Shown here: piece after piece, positions 9,602-19,280 of the stretch
Layout: each line of letters starts with the position of its first letter
Position numbering within the stretch: position 1 is the first letter of the stretch
Program-made: the position numbers and the translations under genes
Notes under the pieces: generated by a model
What the model was told of the DNA's origin: nothing
The model's input: only the letters and a program-made list of their open reading frames with translations
Databases searched by the model: none
NCBI RefSeq assembly: GCF_003336205.1
Contig: NZ_QPIE01000004.1
Span: 248,001 to 312,000 of the forward strand
Reading direction: 5' to 3'
Source: Chryseobacterium lacus
GTDB taxonomy: Bacteria > Bacteroidota > Bacteroidia > Flavobacteriales > Weeksellaceae
Length of the DNA stretch: 64,000 nt

Positions 9602-10978
9602 ATGTTCATGTACAGATTGCTGCTCGTTATTTTCTTCATTCCTTCTTTATTTTTTTCTCAGGATATTTCCCGGAAACTGGATCAGGCTGTTAAGGAACTT
9701 CTCCGTTCTGATGCCGCGTTCGCTGCCAGTATTTCCTTTTATGTTTCCGATGAACAGGGCAATATGATTTTTGATTATCAAGGAAATAAAGGGTTTTCCT
9801 CCGCTTCCACCCAGAAAATTTTTACCGCAGCCGCAGCATTGCAAACATTGGGGAAAGAATACAGATACATCACAAAAGCTTCTTATTCCGGTGAAATTTC
9901 CAAAGGGCAACTTTCAGGGAATCTGTTCATCACTTCCAATGGCGATCCTACGTTGGGAAGCTGGCGTTACGACGGCTGGAAACCTGAAGATTTTAAGAAT
10001 AAATTCATCGCTGCAATGAAAACTTCCGGAATTAAAGAAATTTCAGGAAATCTGATTCTGGACGACAGCTATTTTGATTTTCAAACCGTTCCCGGAGGTT
10101 GGCCCTGGGACGATATGGGAAATTATTACGGAGCAGGAGTGTGGAGTATTAACTGGCGCGAAAATCAGTTTGACATGAAAATGAAAGGAAATTCTATTCA
10201 GGGTTTTAATATAAATATGGATGAGGTAAAATGGATAAATGAAGTCAAAACAGGTGGAAATTCTGACCAAAGCTTAATCTTCACGGCACCGTATTCTCAA
10301 GTCGCGTACATCAACGGTACGTTGCCTTCCCGCAATATCACGGTTTCCGGAGCGATGCCCAATCCGCCGTATCAACTGGGAACCGAACTGATGGACTGGC
10401 TGAAAGAAGCCGGAATTAAAATTCATGGAAAAGCAATTACCACTTCCCAATTGAAAATAGAAGGGCAGAAAACTTTGCAGATGCCGGAAAACAATGTATT
10501 TTTCACCTATCAGTCGCCGACATTGGATAAAATAGTGTATTGGTTTTTGAAGAAAAGTGTCAACCTGTACGGTGAAACTTTCATTAAAACTATGGCCAAA
10601 GAAAAGAAAGGAACTGGAAGTTTTGATGTAGGTGTGGCCTATCTCAAGGAATTTTGGAAAGGAAAAGGAATTCATCCTTCCATGATTAATTTTGCGGACG
10701 GAAGTGGTCTCTCGCCACAGAATTATGTTTCGGCAAAGGCAGAAGTTCAGGCGTTATTATGGTCGAAAAAGCAACCCTGGTTCAACAGCTTTTTTACCGG
10801 ATTTCCAGAATATAACGGAATGAAAATGAAAAGCGGAACCATTAAAAATACCAAGTCCTTTGCAGGTTATCATACGTCGTCATTAGGAAAACCTTACGTT
10901 TTTGCGGTCATCATTCACAATTATCAGGGCGCGAAAGTGAGCGAAGCATTGTATCAGCTTTTAAACCATTTAAAATAA
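9602..10978 (+). CDS. dacB: D-alanyl-D-alanine carboxypeptidase/endopeptidase (PBP4, DacB)
   Basis: Class C low-molecular-weight penicillin-binding protein (peptidase S13) that trims or cleaves peptidoglycan peptide cross-links in the periplasm. Signal peptide at residues 1-19 (hydrophobic core, FFSQ cleavage region). The three active-site motifs are intact: SxxK as S69-T-Q-K72, SxN within DGSGLSPQN, and KSG within MKSGTIKN. The 458 residues match the family. The histidine kinase gene starts 4 bases after the stop, suggesting translational coupling. Confidence 0.94.
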   Translation: MFMYRLLLVIFFIPSLFFSQDISRKLDQAVKELLRSDAAFAASISFYVSDEQGNMIFDYQGNKGFSSASTQKIFTAAAALQTLGKEYRYITKASYSGEISKGQLSGNLFITSNGDPTLGSWRYDGWKPEDFKNKFIAAMKTSGIKEISGNLILDDSYFDFQTVPGGWPWDDMGNYYGAGVWSINWRENQFDMKMKGNSIQGFNINMDEVKWINEVKTGGNSDQSLIFTAPYSQVAYINGTLPSRNITVSGAMPNPPYQLGTELMDWLKEAGIKIHGKAITTSQLKIEGQKTLQMPENNVFFTYQSPTLDKIVYWFLKKSVNLYGETFIKTMAKEKKGTGSFDVGVAYLKEFWKGKGIHPSMINFADGSGLSPQNYVSAKAEVQALLWSKKQPWFNSFFTGFPEYNGMKMKSGTIKNTKSFAGYHTSSLGKPYVFAVIIHNYQGAKVSEALYQLLNHLK

Positions 10979-10982
10979 AGTT

Positions 10983-12158
10983 TTGAAAATAGCACTTCTT
11001 TCCAGGATCAACCGGTGGTTTGTATTTGTGATGCTCACTGTGGTAACGGTTGCCGTAATTATTTCGACGGTTTTTTTCATCAATTATCTGCGAAAAGAAG
11101 AAATAAAACGGATTAATTTGATTTTCAAAGCGATCAAAATTCAGCAAGAAGTAGAATCGCCAGATCCTGCCATTCTCGAACTTCTTCCTGAAATTTATTC
11201 AAGTAATTCTACCATTCCGATTGTGGTGACCGATAAAAATCACCAACCTATTTTGGAATACGGCTATTCCATGAATATTGCTGAAGAAATTGCCAATGAT
11301 CCTGTTGCCCTGAAACAGTTGATACAAAGGATGAGCAGCAGTTACGAACCTTTAGAAATAAAATTTCCCGATGGCAATAATCAGTTTATTTATTACGATA
11401 ATTCCCGCCTTCTGAACAATCTCCGATATTCGCCTTATTTGCTTGGATTGTTCATTTTCAGCTATTTACTGTTTTCATTTTGGTTTTTGCGCACCATCAA
11501 AAAGACGGATGCCGGCTTCCTTTGGGCCGGACTTGCCAAAGAAACAGCACACCAGATCGGAACCCCGCTTTCGTCCATGATCGGGTGGATTGAAATCATG
11601 AGAATGGAAAATCCGTATTCGGAAGGAATTTCCGAAATTGAAAAAGATGTGGAACGCCTGAAAACTATTTCTGAGCGGTTTTCAAAAATAGGATCCGTTC
11701 CGGAACTGAATGATATGAATCTTTCCGAAACGGTTCAACAGAATTTTGATTATTTAAAGACAAGAATTTCAACAAAAGTAGCCTTTACATTGCAACTTCC
11801 CGAAGAAGAAATGTTAATTTCCCATAACAGAATCCTGATCAGTTGGGTGATAGAGAATGTGGTGAAAAATGCCGTAGATGCGATGAAAGGGGAAGGAGAA
11901 CTGAATATCCATCTCTACAGAAAAGGAAAAAATATTTATATTGATTTCAAAGATACCGGTTGCGGAATGACAAAAAGGCAAGCAGCAAATGTTTTTAAAC
12001 CCGGTTATTCTACCAAAAAAAGAGGTTGGGGATTGGGCCTTAGTTTAGCCAAGCGCGTGGTGAATGAATATCATGACGGCGATATTAAGATCGCGCAAAC
12101 GGAAACAGGAAAAGGCTCTGTTTTCAGGATTGTGCTGAAAGACCGAAACGACAGCTAA
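10983..12158 (+). CDS. Membrane sensor histidine kinase (orphan)
   Basis: Sensor kinase with an N-terminal membrane helix (about 12-35), a periplasmic/extracytoplasmic region of about 110 residues, a second helix (about 151-169) and a cytoplasmic kinase. The H-box AKETAHQIGTPLSSM carries H190; the N-box is VIENVVKNAVDAM with N296; DTGCGM and the ATP lid GWGLGLSLAKRVV are intact. The proposed start is TTG, 4 bases after dacB; the next ATG (residue 17) would cut into the first membrane helix. No response regulator gene is nearby. Placement behind dacB hints at envelope sensing, which is inference. Confidence 0.9.
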   Translation: MKIALLSRINRWFVFVMLTVVTVAVIISTVFFINYLRKEEIKRINLIFKAIKIQQEVESPDPAILELLPEIYSSNSTIPIVVTDKNHQPILEYGYSMNIAEEIANDPVALKQLIQRMSSSYEPLEIKFPDGNNQFIYYDNSRLLNNLRYSPYLLGLFIFSYLLFSFWFLRTIKKTDAGFLWAGLAKETAHQIGTPLSSMIGWIEIMRMENPYSEGISEIEKDVERLKTISERFSKIGSVPELNDMNLSETVQQNFDYLKTRISTKVAFTLQLPEEEMLISHNRILISWVIENVVKNAVDAMKGEGELNIHLYRKGKNIYIDFKDTGCGMTKRQAANVFKPGYSTKKRGWGLGLSLAKRVVNEYHDGDIKIAQTETGKGSVFRIVLKDRNDS

Positions 12159-13774
12159 CGATTTACTTTCAAATAATGAACATAATAATTGGGATCAAAT
12201 TTTACTTCCTTGCTGCTTTCCAAAGTCACGCTTTGCCACGTTTCTGACGGTTTAATGAGTTGAGTTCCATTAATTTTTAGAGGTAAATTCAAATTTTTAA
12301 TAACTTGTGAATATCGGAATTCCAATATATTTCCTTTCTGAGAATATTCGAATACCGGAATTTTTATAGTTCTGAGGTATTGCTCGAAAACGCCCGAGAA
12401 ATCGAAACCTGAAAATTCTGAAATAAACTTCTCAATTTCTATTGATGTGACCGTTTTGTGATAAAATTCCTCATTCATTTTCCGAAGCATTTGCCTGAAT
12501 TTATGATCGTTATCCATAATTTGCCGGATTGTATGCAGCATGCTGGCTCCTTTAAAATACATATCCGTACTTCCTGTATTTCTTACGCCATATTGCCCAA
12601 TAATCGGACTGTCATTCAGAATATTCTGTCGGGTTCCCTGAAGATATTTTTCAGCTGAAATTTTGTCCAGATAATGTTCCGTAAACAACGTTTCGGAGTA
12701 GGAGGTAAAGGCTTCATGAATCCACATATCGGCTTTGTCTTTCGCGGTAATGCTGTTCCCGAACCATTCGTGTCCGCTTTCATGAACCAGAATGAAATCC
12801 CATTTCAAACCGATACCGGTGCCCGATAAATCCGAGCCTAAATAACCATTTTGATATCCGTTTCCGTAAGCGATATTACTCTGATGTTCCATTCCTAAAA
12901 AAGGCGTTTCCACCATTTTAAATCCGTCTTCGTAAAAAGGATAAGGCCCAAACCAGTATTCGAAAGCTTCCAGCATTGGTTTCACCTGAGTGAATTGTTT
13001 TTTTGCAAGCTCAACATGTTCAGAAAGCACCCAATATTCAAGCGAAAGTATTCCTTTTTCCCCTGAAAATGTATCTTTAATGTGAACATAATTCCCAATA
13101 TTCGGAACGATAGAGTAGGTGTTGATAGGGTTTTTCACTTCCCAGACAAAAATGTTTTTGTCTTTCTCATGCATTTTGGAAATTAGTTTCCCGTTTCCAA
13201 TTCCTGTTAAATGTTTGGGTGTAGTAATCTGCATAATAATGCCTTCATCTGGTTCATCATTCCAAATGTCTTTTACCGGAAGCCACACCGAAGTGCCGAT
13301 ACTTTCCTGAGCTACGCTGATGAAAGGATTTCTGTTTTTATCTTCAGAAAACACCCAGCCGCCTTCCCAAGGAGCGTTTTTAGCAATCACGGGATGTCCC
13401 GAATAATGAAGGGTAAAATAATCGCGATCTCCTTTTCGGTACGGTTTTTTACTTTTTACCCAAATGAAATCCCCGTCTCTTTCGAAAGTAAATTTCGTAT
13501 AATCGGAATCCTCAGGCTTGAATTGCATCGGTTGTTGTAAATCAATCTGGAAAACAGGATTTTGAATATCTTTAGTTATTTCAAAACTGATTTTATTTTT
13601 TCCACAAATGAATTTTCGATCAGAATTTACTTCTACTGTGAGTTCATATTTCCTGACGTCCCAGAAGTTTCTGAAAACAGTATCCGAACCTTTCAATGAA
13701 TCCATTCGTGTAAAAGGTTGAGCCATCGCAACTGCGGATATCAGTAAAAAAAGAATTCTAATAATGTTTTTCAT
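12155..13774 (-). CDS. M1 family metallopeptidase (secreted aminopeptidase)
   Basis: Zinc aminopeptidase of the M1 (gluzincin) family. Signal peptide MKNIIRILFLLISAVAMAQ at residues 1-19, so the enzyme is exported. The zinc site is complete: H331-E332-x-x-H335 with third ligand E354 in WIHEAFTSYSE. The exopeptidase motif that is usually GAMEN reads GMEHQ near residue 294. At 539 residues it is shorter than aminopeptidase N because it lacks the large C-terminal helical domain, as in other Bacteroidota members. Stop overlaps the kinase gene by 4 bases, tail to tail. Confidence 0.93.
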   Translation of the reverse strand: MKNIIRILFLLISAVAMAQPFTRMDSLKGSDTVFRNFWDVRKYELTVEVNSDRKFICGKNKISFEITKDIQNPVFQIDLQQPMQFKPEDSDYTKFTFERDGDFIWVKSKKPYRKGDRDYFTLHYSGHPVIAKNAPWEGGWVFSEDKNRNPFISVAQESIGTSVWLPVKDIWNDEPDEGIIMQITTPKHLTGIGNGKLISKMHEKDKNIFVWEVKNPINTYSIVPNIGNYVHIKDTFSGEKGILSLEYWVLSEHVELAKKQFTQVKPMLEAFEYWFGPYPFYEDGFKMVETPFLGMEHQSNIAYGNGYQNGYLGSDLSGTGIGLKWDFILVHESGHEWFGNSITAKDKADMWIHEAFTSYSETLFTEHYLDKISAEKYLQGTRQNILNDSPIIGQYGVRNTGSTDMYFKGASMLHTIRQIMDNDHKFRQMLRKMNEEFYHKTVTSIEIEKFISEFSGFDFSGVFEQYLRTIKIPVFEYSQKGNILEFRYSQVIKNLNLPLKINGTQLIKPSETWQSVTLESSKEVKFDPNYYVHYLKVNR

Positions 13775-13790
13775 AAGTAAATACTGATAG

Positions 13791-13798
13791 CAAAAATA
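13791..13798 (-). promoter_or_regulatory. -7 promoter box of the M1 peptidase gene
   Basis: On the minus strand TATTTTTG matches TAnnTTTG, 16 bases before the start codon. Confidence 0.55.
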
Positions 13799-13919
13799 CT
13801 AAACAGAATGGACATGCAATTTGAATAAATTTTGAGTTTGAAGAGTTCTCAAAATTTTCATTGAGTTTTGACATACATTAAAACTTATCTTGAATCAGCA
13901 TATTTCTATTTTATTAGCA

Positions 13920-13937
13920 TTAACATTTTTTAACATT
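13920..13937 (+). promoter_or_regulatory. Direct repeat TTAACATT x2 upstream of the susC-like locus
   Basis: TTAACATT at 13920-13927 and 13930-13937, period 10 bp, in the 305-bp gap before the SusC gene. Direct repeats of this kind are typical of response-regulator sites; TTAACA repeats resemble Bacillus PhoP boxes, but those have an 11-bp period. Function here is conjecture. The rest of the gap (13799-14050) is AT-rich with no gene. Confidence 0.3.
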
Positions 13938-14037
13938 CTCCAAAGCTGATTCTCATGCTTGTGTGTATTATGTTAATACTCTATTCATTTTACATTTACT
14001 GTTTATTCATGAAGTGTTAAGGGTGATTTAAACCCTT

Positions 14038-14065
14038 CCTGCAAGCGAGAAGGTAATTTTGCAGG
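14038..14065 (+). promoter_or_regulatory. Promoter and candidate operator of the susC-like locus
   Basis: The -7 box TAATTTTG is at 14054-14061, 18 bases before the GTG start at 14080. It sits inside an inverted repeat, CCTGCAA (14038-14044) and TTGCAGG (14059-14065), whose right arm overlaps the box. A second inverted repeat, AAGGGT/ACCCTT (14019-14037), lies just upstream. A protein bound here would block the promoter. Confidence 0.45.
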
Positions 14066-14079
14066 AAAATAATCATAAC

Positions 14080-17040
14080 GTGAAAAGAAACATTCAGAAA
14101 CTTATTGCATTAGTGCTTACTGGAACCGTAACTGTAGAAATGGCGGCTCAGCAGAAACAGGATACACTGTCTGTACGGTCTATTGAGGAGGTTGTTGTTA
14201 CCGCATTGGGAATCAAACGCCAGGATAAAGCTTTGGGCTATGTCGCAGAAAAAGTGGATTCGGAAACTTTTGAAGAAACCCAAAATAACAACTGGGCACA
14301 ATCGATGGAAGGAAAAGTGGCAGGATTGAAAGTACAAACTGCCGGAGCGGGTCCGTTGGGTTCAGCAAGAATTACCCTTCGCGGTGAGAAATCCATGTTT
14401 ATGGATAATAATTATGCTCTGATTGTGGTTGATGGAATTCCCCTCAGTGATGGCCCGAGAGTGAATTCTGGAACAGGAACCGCAGCTTACGGTGCAGGAA
14501 CAGGAGGAGATCTTCCTATTGATCTTGGAAATGGGTTGAACAGCATTAATCCCGACGATATAGAAAGTGTAACAGTGCTGAAAGGAGCATCAGCAGCGGC
14601 TTTGTATGGTTCCAGAGCGGCCAACGGAGCATTGATGATCACCACGAAATCCGGAAAAAGCAGAAATGGAAAAATAGCCTTTACTTTCAATTCTTATTCT
14701 TCGTTTGACTCTGTGCTGAAATGGCCGGATTATCAGCATGAATACGGACAAGGAACCATGCCGCAGTATTATTCTTATGGCGTTTCTCCGGATGGGAACA
14801 GCACGGGCGGAACGAGTAGTGCCTTTGGTCCGAAATTTAATGGGCAGTATTATTTTCAATACGATCCTACCTTAGAAGGACAAAGTTCTGAACGCCAGTT
14901 ATGGAGGCCATACAAAGACAATGTAAAAGGATTTTGGGAAGTAGGTTCCACGTATTCTAACAGTCTTGCAATAGAAAGTTCTAACGACAAAACCAGTTTC
15001 CGGACTTCTCTTACGTATCTTGAAAATGAATGGATGATGCCCAATACAGGCTTCGACCGGTTCAATTTTGCCGGTTCAGTAGCGCATCAATTCAATGATA
15101 AGTTAAGAATTTCAGGAAAATTAAATTATAACAGAACGCACAGCGACAATTTGCCTGCAACCGGGTATAACAACCAGTCGATTTCTTATTTTATGATTTT
15201 CCAGAATCCGAGTATTGATCTGGCTTGGTACAAACCAATTTGGAAAAAAGACCAATATAAAATTGATCAGATTCATCCGTTTTCATCATTTATTGATAAT
15301 CCGTATCTGATTGCTTATGAAATGCTGAACGGTGTAGACAAAAGAAATATTACCGGAAATATTACGGTTGATTATCGGTTTAATAACCACTTCAGTGCGA
15401 TGCTGAGATCCGGAGTTGAAATCCTGAACGAAGTGCGTACCACAAAAAGGCCTTACAGTTCTGCCAATTATCTGAAAGGTTTTTACAGAGAACAATTTAT
15501 TACCAATCAGGAATATAATAATGATGTTCTTTTCGGGTATAAAAATAATTTCGGGAAATTCGGTTTGTCCGTTTCTGCTGGTGGAAGTATGAGGTATAAT
15601 GAGTATATGATGAACGATTATCGGGCAGAAGGGCTTAAAATTCCCGGAGATTATATGCTGACGAATGCGATTTCTCTCATTACGAAAGTTCCAAAACCAT
15701 ATGATGAGCAGGTGAGCAGTGTTTATGGCTTAACTACCTTGAGCTTCGACGATAAAATATTTGTAGACATCACGGGAAGGAACGATTGGAGCAGCACGCT
15801 TCCTGCCGCCAACCGTTCGTTTTTCTATCCTTCCGTCAGCAGCAGTTTTATTCTTTCAGATTTATTCAGTTTAAGATCTTCTCAGTTTAATTTCTGGAAA
15901 CTCCGCGCTTCTTGGGCAAAAGTAGGGATCGATGGATCGCCTTATCAGCTGGAGAAGTATTATGATCTTTCTGATATTCAGGGATCTGTGACAGCGCCAT
16001 CTACGTATCCTAATCCGAATTTGAAACCGGAAATTAATACCAATATTGAAGCAGGGATGGATTTTGGATTATTGGGCAACCGACTGAATTATAACTTTAC
16101 CGTTTACCAAAATAATACGCGAAACCAGATTATTCGAATTCCGACGTTGTATGAAACAGGATATTCCCATCGTTGGATTAATGCTGGAGAAGTGCGCAAC
16201 AGAGGAATCGAAATGTCGCTGGATGCCACTCCCGTAAGAACCAAAAATTTCAGCTGGAAAATTGGTGCCAATTGGTCGATGAACGAAAACCAGATCATGT
16301 CGCTGCCCGCAGAATTTAACAATGAACCGTACACCATGAGCACAGTAGCCGGCGTTGTGTATTTCAATGCAGAAGTAGGTGGATCTTTGGGAGATATGTA
16401 TGGCTTTAAACTCGTAAGAACTCCCGACGGACAAGTGGTTTTTGGTGACAACGGATTAACAGCAAGGCCTGCTAATATTGAAAAAGTTGGAAACGCTTTT
16501 CCGAAATGGCGCGCAGGATTTCAAAATGATTTTAGATTCGGAAATGTACAGGTAAGTTTCTCTTTCGACGGGCAGTATGGCGGAATGGCTTATTCCCAAA
16601 CCCATCACAAAATGTCCGAACAAGGCAAGCTGACTCACACGTTGAATGGAAGAAGCGACACCGGAATGATGGTAGGCGAAGGTGTAGTACAGAATCCAGA
16701 CGGTTCTTACAGCCCCAATACCAAATCCGTAACTGTAGCTTCATATTACGGTGATTATTACCGCAGAGCCAACATAGAAACCAATACTTTCGACACTTCT
16801 TTCATCAAGCTTCGTGATGCCAGAATTGCGTATTCATTCCCGAAAAATATCACGAAGCAACTAAGAATGACTGAACTGACCTTAGCTTTATTTGGAAAAA
16901 ATCTGTGGATGTGGACAGAGTTCCCGATGTTTGATCCTGAAGTTGCCACCTTGGATAACAGTACCATTACGCCTGGTGTAGAAATTGGCCAGTTGCCTTC
17001 TGCCAGAACCATCGGTTTTCAAATTAATGTAAAATTCTAA
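14080..17040 (+). CDS. SusC/RagA family TonB-linked outer-membrane transporter
   Basis: Outer-membrane TonB-dependent pore that forms a lidded complex with a SusD lipoprotein. I choose GTG at 14080 because the only earlier start, TTG at 14059, lies within the -7 box; the product then begins with a signal peptide (KLIALVLTGTVTVEMAAQ). A TonB box/plug entry, IEEVVVTALGIKRQDKALGY, follows almost at once, so the carboxypeptidase-like N-terminal domain usual in SusC proteins is absent. The plug is followed by a beta-barrel ending in aromatic RTIGFQINVKF. 986 residues. First gene of a four-gene unit with SusD, a glycerophosphodiesterase and a phosphatase. Confidence 0.93.
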   Translation: MKRNIQKLIALVLTGTVTVEMAAQQKQDTLSVRSIEEVVVTALGIKRQDKALGYVAEKVDSETFEETQNNNWAQSMEGKVAGLKVQTAGAGPLGSARITLRGEKSMFMDNNYALIVVDGIPLSDGPRVNSGTGTAAYGAGTGGDLPIDLGNGLNSINPDDIESVTVLKGASAAALYGSRAANGALMITTKSGKSRNGKIAFTFNSYSSFDSVLKWPDYQHEYGQGTMPQYYSYGVSPDGNSTGGTSSAFGPKFNGQYYFQYDPTLEGQSSERQLWRPYKDNVKGFWEVGSTYSNSLAIESSNDKTSFRTSLTYLENEWMMPNTGFDRFNFAGSVAHQFNDKLRISGKLNYNRTHSDNLPATGYNNQSISYFMIFQNPSIDLAWYKPIWKKDQYKIDQIHPFSSFIDNPYLIAYEMLNGVDKRNITGNITVDYRFNNHFSAMLRSGVEILNEVRTTKRPYSSANYLKGFYREQFITNQEYNNDVLFGYKNNFGKFGLSVSAGGSMRYNEYMMNDYRAEGLKIPGDYMLTNAISLITKVPKPYDEQVSSVYGLTTLSFDDKIFVDITGRNDWSSTLPAANRSFFYPSVSSSFILSDLFSLRSSQFNFWKLRASWAKVGIDGSPYQLEKYYDLSDIQGSVTAPSTYPNPNLKPEINTNIEAGMDFGLLGNRLNYNFTVYQNNTRNQIIRIPTLYETGYSHRWINAGEVRNRGIEMSLDATPVRTKNFSWKIGANWSMNENQIMSLPAEFNNEPYTMSTVAGVVYFNAEVGGSLGDMYGFKLVRTPDGQVVFGDNGLTARPANIEKVGNAFPKWRAGFQNDFRFGNVQVSFSFDGQYGGMAYSQTHHKMSEQGKLTHTLNGRSDTGMMVGEGVVQNPDGSYSPNTKSVTVASYYGDYYRRANIETNTFDTSFIKLRDARIAYSFPKNITKQLRMTELTLALFGKNLWMWTEFPMFDPEVATLDNSTITPGVEIGQLPSARTIGFQINVKF

Positions 17041-17055
17041 AAAAAGAAATAAAAA

Positions 17056-18513
17056 ATGAAAAAGCTTTTCATCAACATAAGCCTCGTTGCCGCTACTGTT
17101 CTTGCTGTGCAGTCTTGCTCCCGGACTTTTGAGGAAATCAATACAGATACCAGCAAAATTGTCAGCCCTACTGCCGGAAGCATGCTGGCTCCTTTACAGT
17201 ACGAAATGGGTTCGTATGGATACAACCGTGCCGATGATTTTACTTTTCAAATCATGCAAGTCGCCATTCCTTTCCCCAACGAGGGAAATACCGTGAGCCG
17301 TTATTATTTCACGGAAGGTACCGGTGCCGGTTTCTGGAATACCAGTTATAAATGGCTGAAACAAGCCAAGGAAATGAACGATTTCGCAGTTAAAGAAAAT
17401 AATCCTAATTATCAGGCAATTGCTAAGGTAATGAATGCCTGGATTTATTCAAATCTAACGGACGCTTTCGGCGATGTTCCTTTCAGCGAAGCATTAAAGC
17501 TGGAAGAAGATATTATGAAACCAAAATTCGACAACCAGAAAGATATTTACGTTACTCTCCTGAACGATTTAAGGGAAGCGAATGATCTTTTTGATACAAC
17601 TAAAGCACTTTCTGAACCTGATCTTTTCTTCCAGGGACACGCTTCGGCAGCCAATATGATCAAGTGGAAAAAATTTGCCAATTCTCTTTCCCTCAGGCTT
17701 CTTACCAGAATTCTGAACCGAAACGGAGAAGTGGATGTGCATGCGAGAATCCAGCAAATTGTGAACGATCCGGTGAAATATCCAATCTTTGAAAATATCG
17801 CAGACGGTGTCGTAATTTCAGTATCCGGAGTTGCGCCTTATCTTCCGCCTATTGCCCGTCCTCAGGATTTTACATCTTATCGTGCTGCCGGAGAATTTTT
17901 TGTCAATACTTTAAAAAATAATCAGGATCCAAGGCTTTCCAAATTTTTTACACAAGCCAAAAGTAATGTTGCGCCGTATCCAAATATCGGTTATGAAGGT
18001 GCGCCTGCAGGATATGCTTTGGGAACTGTTTTCAATTATCAACCTTCCAATATGAATCAAAATCTGGCCAAAGCTCCCCTCAAAATTCTGGTCTATCCTT
18101 ATGCAGAACTCCAGTTTACTTTGGCTGAACTTGCTTTGAAAGGTATCATTTCCGGAAATGCTAAAAATTATTATGAAAACGGCGTGAAAGCTACGCTGGA
18201 AGAATGGGGGAATACGATGCCCGCGAATTATTTTGCGAATCCTGTTGTCGCCTATAACGGAACTTTAGAGCAAATCATGCTTCAGAAATATGTTGCCCTT
18301 TTCTTTGTTGATCATCAGCAATGGTACGAGCAGCGTAGAACGGGATATCCTGTTTTACCGAACAACGGCGGACTGCTGAACGGCGGAAATATGCCGCAAA
18401 GAATGCTGTATCCTACACAACCTAGAGTGATGAATACTGAAAATTACAACGCTGCTGTACAAAAATTGGGCGGCGATGATATTAATTCAAAAATGTGGTG
18501 GAACAAACCCTGA
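17056..18513 (+). CDS. SusD/RagB family outer-membrane lipoprotein
   Basis: Surface lipoprotein that caps the SusC pore and binds substrate. Lipobox LAVQSC within the first 21 residues, then FEEINTDTSKI, typical of the SusD-like family (SusD-like_2 type rather than starch SusD). TPR-like helical composition; the conserved C-terminal region includes FFVDHQQWYEQRRTGYP and QPRVMNTENYNAAV. 485 residues. It begins 15 bases after the SusC stop. The usual pairing rule makes this the partner of the preceding pore. Confidence 0.93.
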   Translation: MKKLFINISLVAATVLAVQSCSRTFEEINTDTSKIVSPTAGSMLAPLQYEMGSYGYNRADDFTFQIMQVAIPFPNEGNTVSRYYFTEGTGAGFWNTSYKWLKQAKEMNDFAVKENNPNYQAIAKVMNAWIYSNLTDAFGDVPFSEALKLEEDIMKPKFDNQKDIYVTLLNDLREANDLFDTTKALSEPDLFFQGHASAANMIKWKKFANSLSLRLLTRILNRNGEVDVHARIQQIVNDPVKYPIFENIADGVVISVSGVAPYLPPIARPQDFTSYRAAGEFFVNTLKNNQDPRLSKFFTQAKSNVAPYPNIGYEGAPAGYALGTVFNYQPSNMNQNLAKAPLKILVYPYAELQFTLAELALKGIISGNAKNYYENGVKATLEEWGNTMPANYFANPVVAYNGTLEQIMLQKYVALFFVDHQQWYEQRRTGYPVLPNNGGLLNGGNMPQRMLYPTQPRVMNTENYNAAVQKLGGDDINSKMWWNKP

Positions 18514-18521
18514 AAATATCC

Positions 18522-19280
18522 ATGAAAATACTATCCGTAATTTTGATGTTCATTATTTCGGTTATGCATGCTCAAAACACTCAGCTGATTGCGCACCGTG
18601 GATTCTGGAAAACAGAAAACTCGGCTCAAAACTCCATTTCTTCTCTTAAAAATGCGCAACAGCTGGGCGTTTACGGATCTGAATTTGATGTTCGGATGAC
18701 CAAAGACGGTGTATTAATGATCAATCATGATGAAGATATTAACGGAATTTTGATTGCTGAAAATCATTATCAGGATCTAGAACATCTTACTTTAAAAAAT
18801 GGCGAATATATTCCCACATTTCGGCAATATCTGGAACAGGGAAAAAAAGTTCCGGATATGAAAATGATCGTGGAACTGAAGCCGGAAAAATCTGCTGAAA
18901 GAGAAATTCAAATGGCAAAACAAGCCGTTAAAATCATACGGGAACTAAACATGGAAGCGCAGTGCGAATTTATTTCATTCAGCCTCAATATTTGTAAAGT
19001 TCTGAAGAAAGAAATGCCGGATGCTGTCGTGTTGTACCTGAATGGTGAACTTTCGCCCGCAGAACTGAAAGCAGCCGGATTAGACGGTTTAGATTACCAT
19101 CACCGAATTCTTACTGAAAGAAATCCTCACTGGTTGGCCGAAGCTCAAAAGTTGGGTTTGGTAACCAATGCATGGACTGTGAATGACCAAAAAACATATC
19201 AACAATTGAAAAGTCTGGGAATACAGTTCATTACAACAGATATTCCTGATGAACTTAAAAATTTAAAAAATGAAAAGTAA
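18522..19280 (+). CDS. Glycerophosphodiester phosphodiesterase, secreted
   Basis: GDPD-family enzyme hydrolysing glycerophosphodiesters to glycerol 3-phosphate plus alcohol. I start at the ATG at 18522 (8 bases past the SusD stop), which gives a clean signal peptide (ILSVILMFIISVMHAQ); an earlier ATG at 18495 lies inside SusD and would spoil it. TIM-barrel motifs: AHRGFWKTEN with H25-R26, GSEFDVRMTKDG with E54 and D56, and NHDEDING with H69. 252 residues. Its end overlaps the next gene by 11 bases, so translation is probably coupled. Confidence 0.92.
   Translation: MKILSVILMFIISVMHAQNTQLIAHRGFWKTENSAQNSISSLKNAQQLGVYGSEFDVRMTKDGVLMINHDEDINGILIAENHYQDLEHLTLKNGEYIPTFRQYLEQGKKVPDMKMIVELKPEKSAEREIQMAKQAVKIIRELNMEAQCEFISFSLNICKVLKKEMPDAVVLYLNGELSPAELKAAGLDGLDYHHRILTERNPHWLAEAQKLGLVTNAWTVNDQKTYQQLKSLGIQFITTDIPDELKNLKNEK

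Noticed and set aside
14059-14079. TTG start for the SusC protein
   Set aside because: The codon lies within the -7 promoter box, so it would not be transcribed; GTG at 14080 begins a normal signal peptide.
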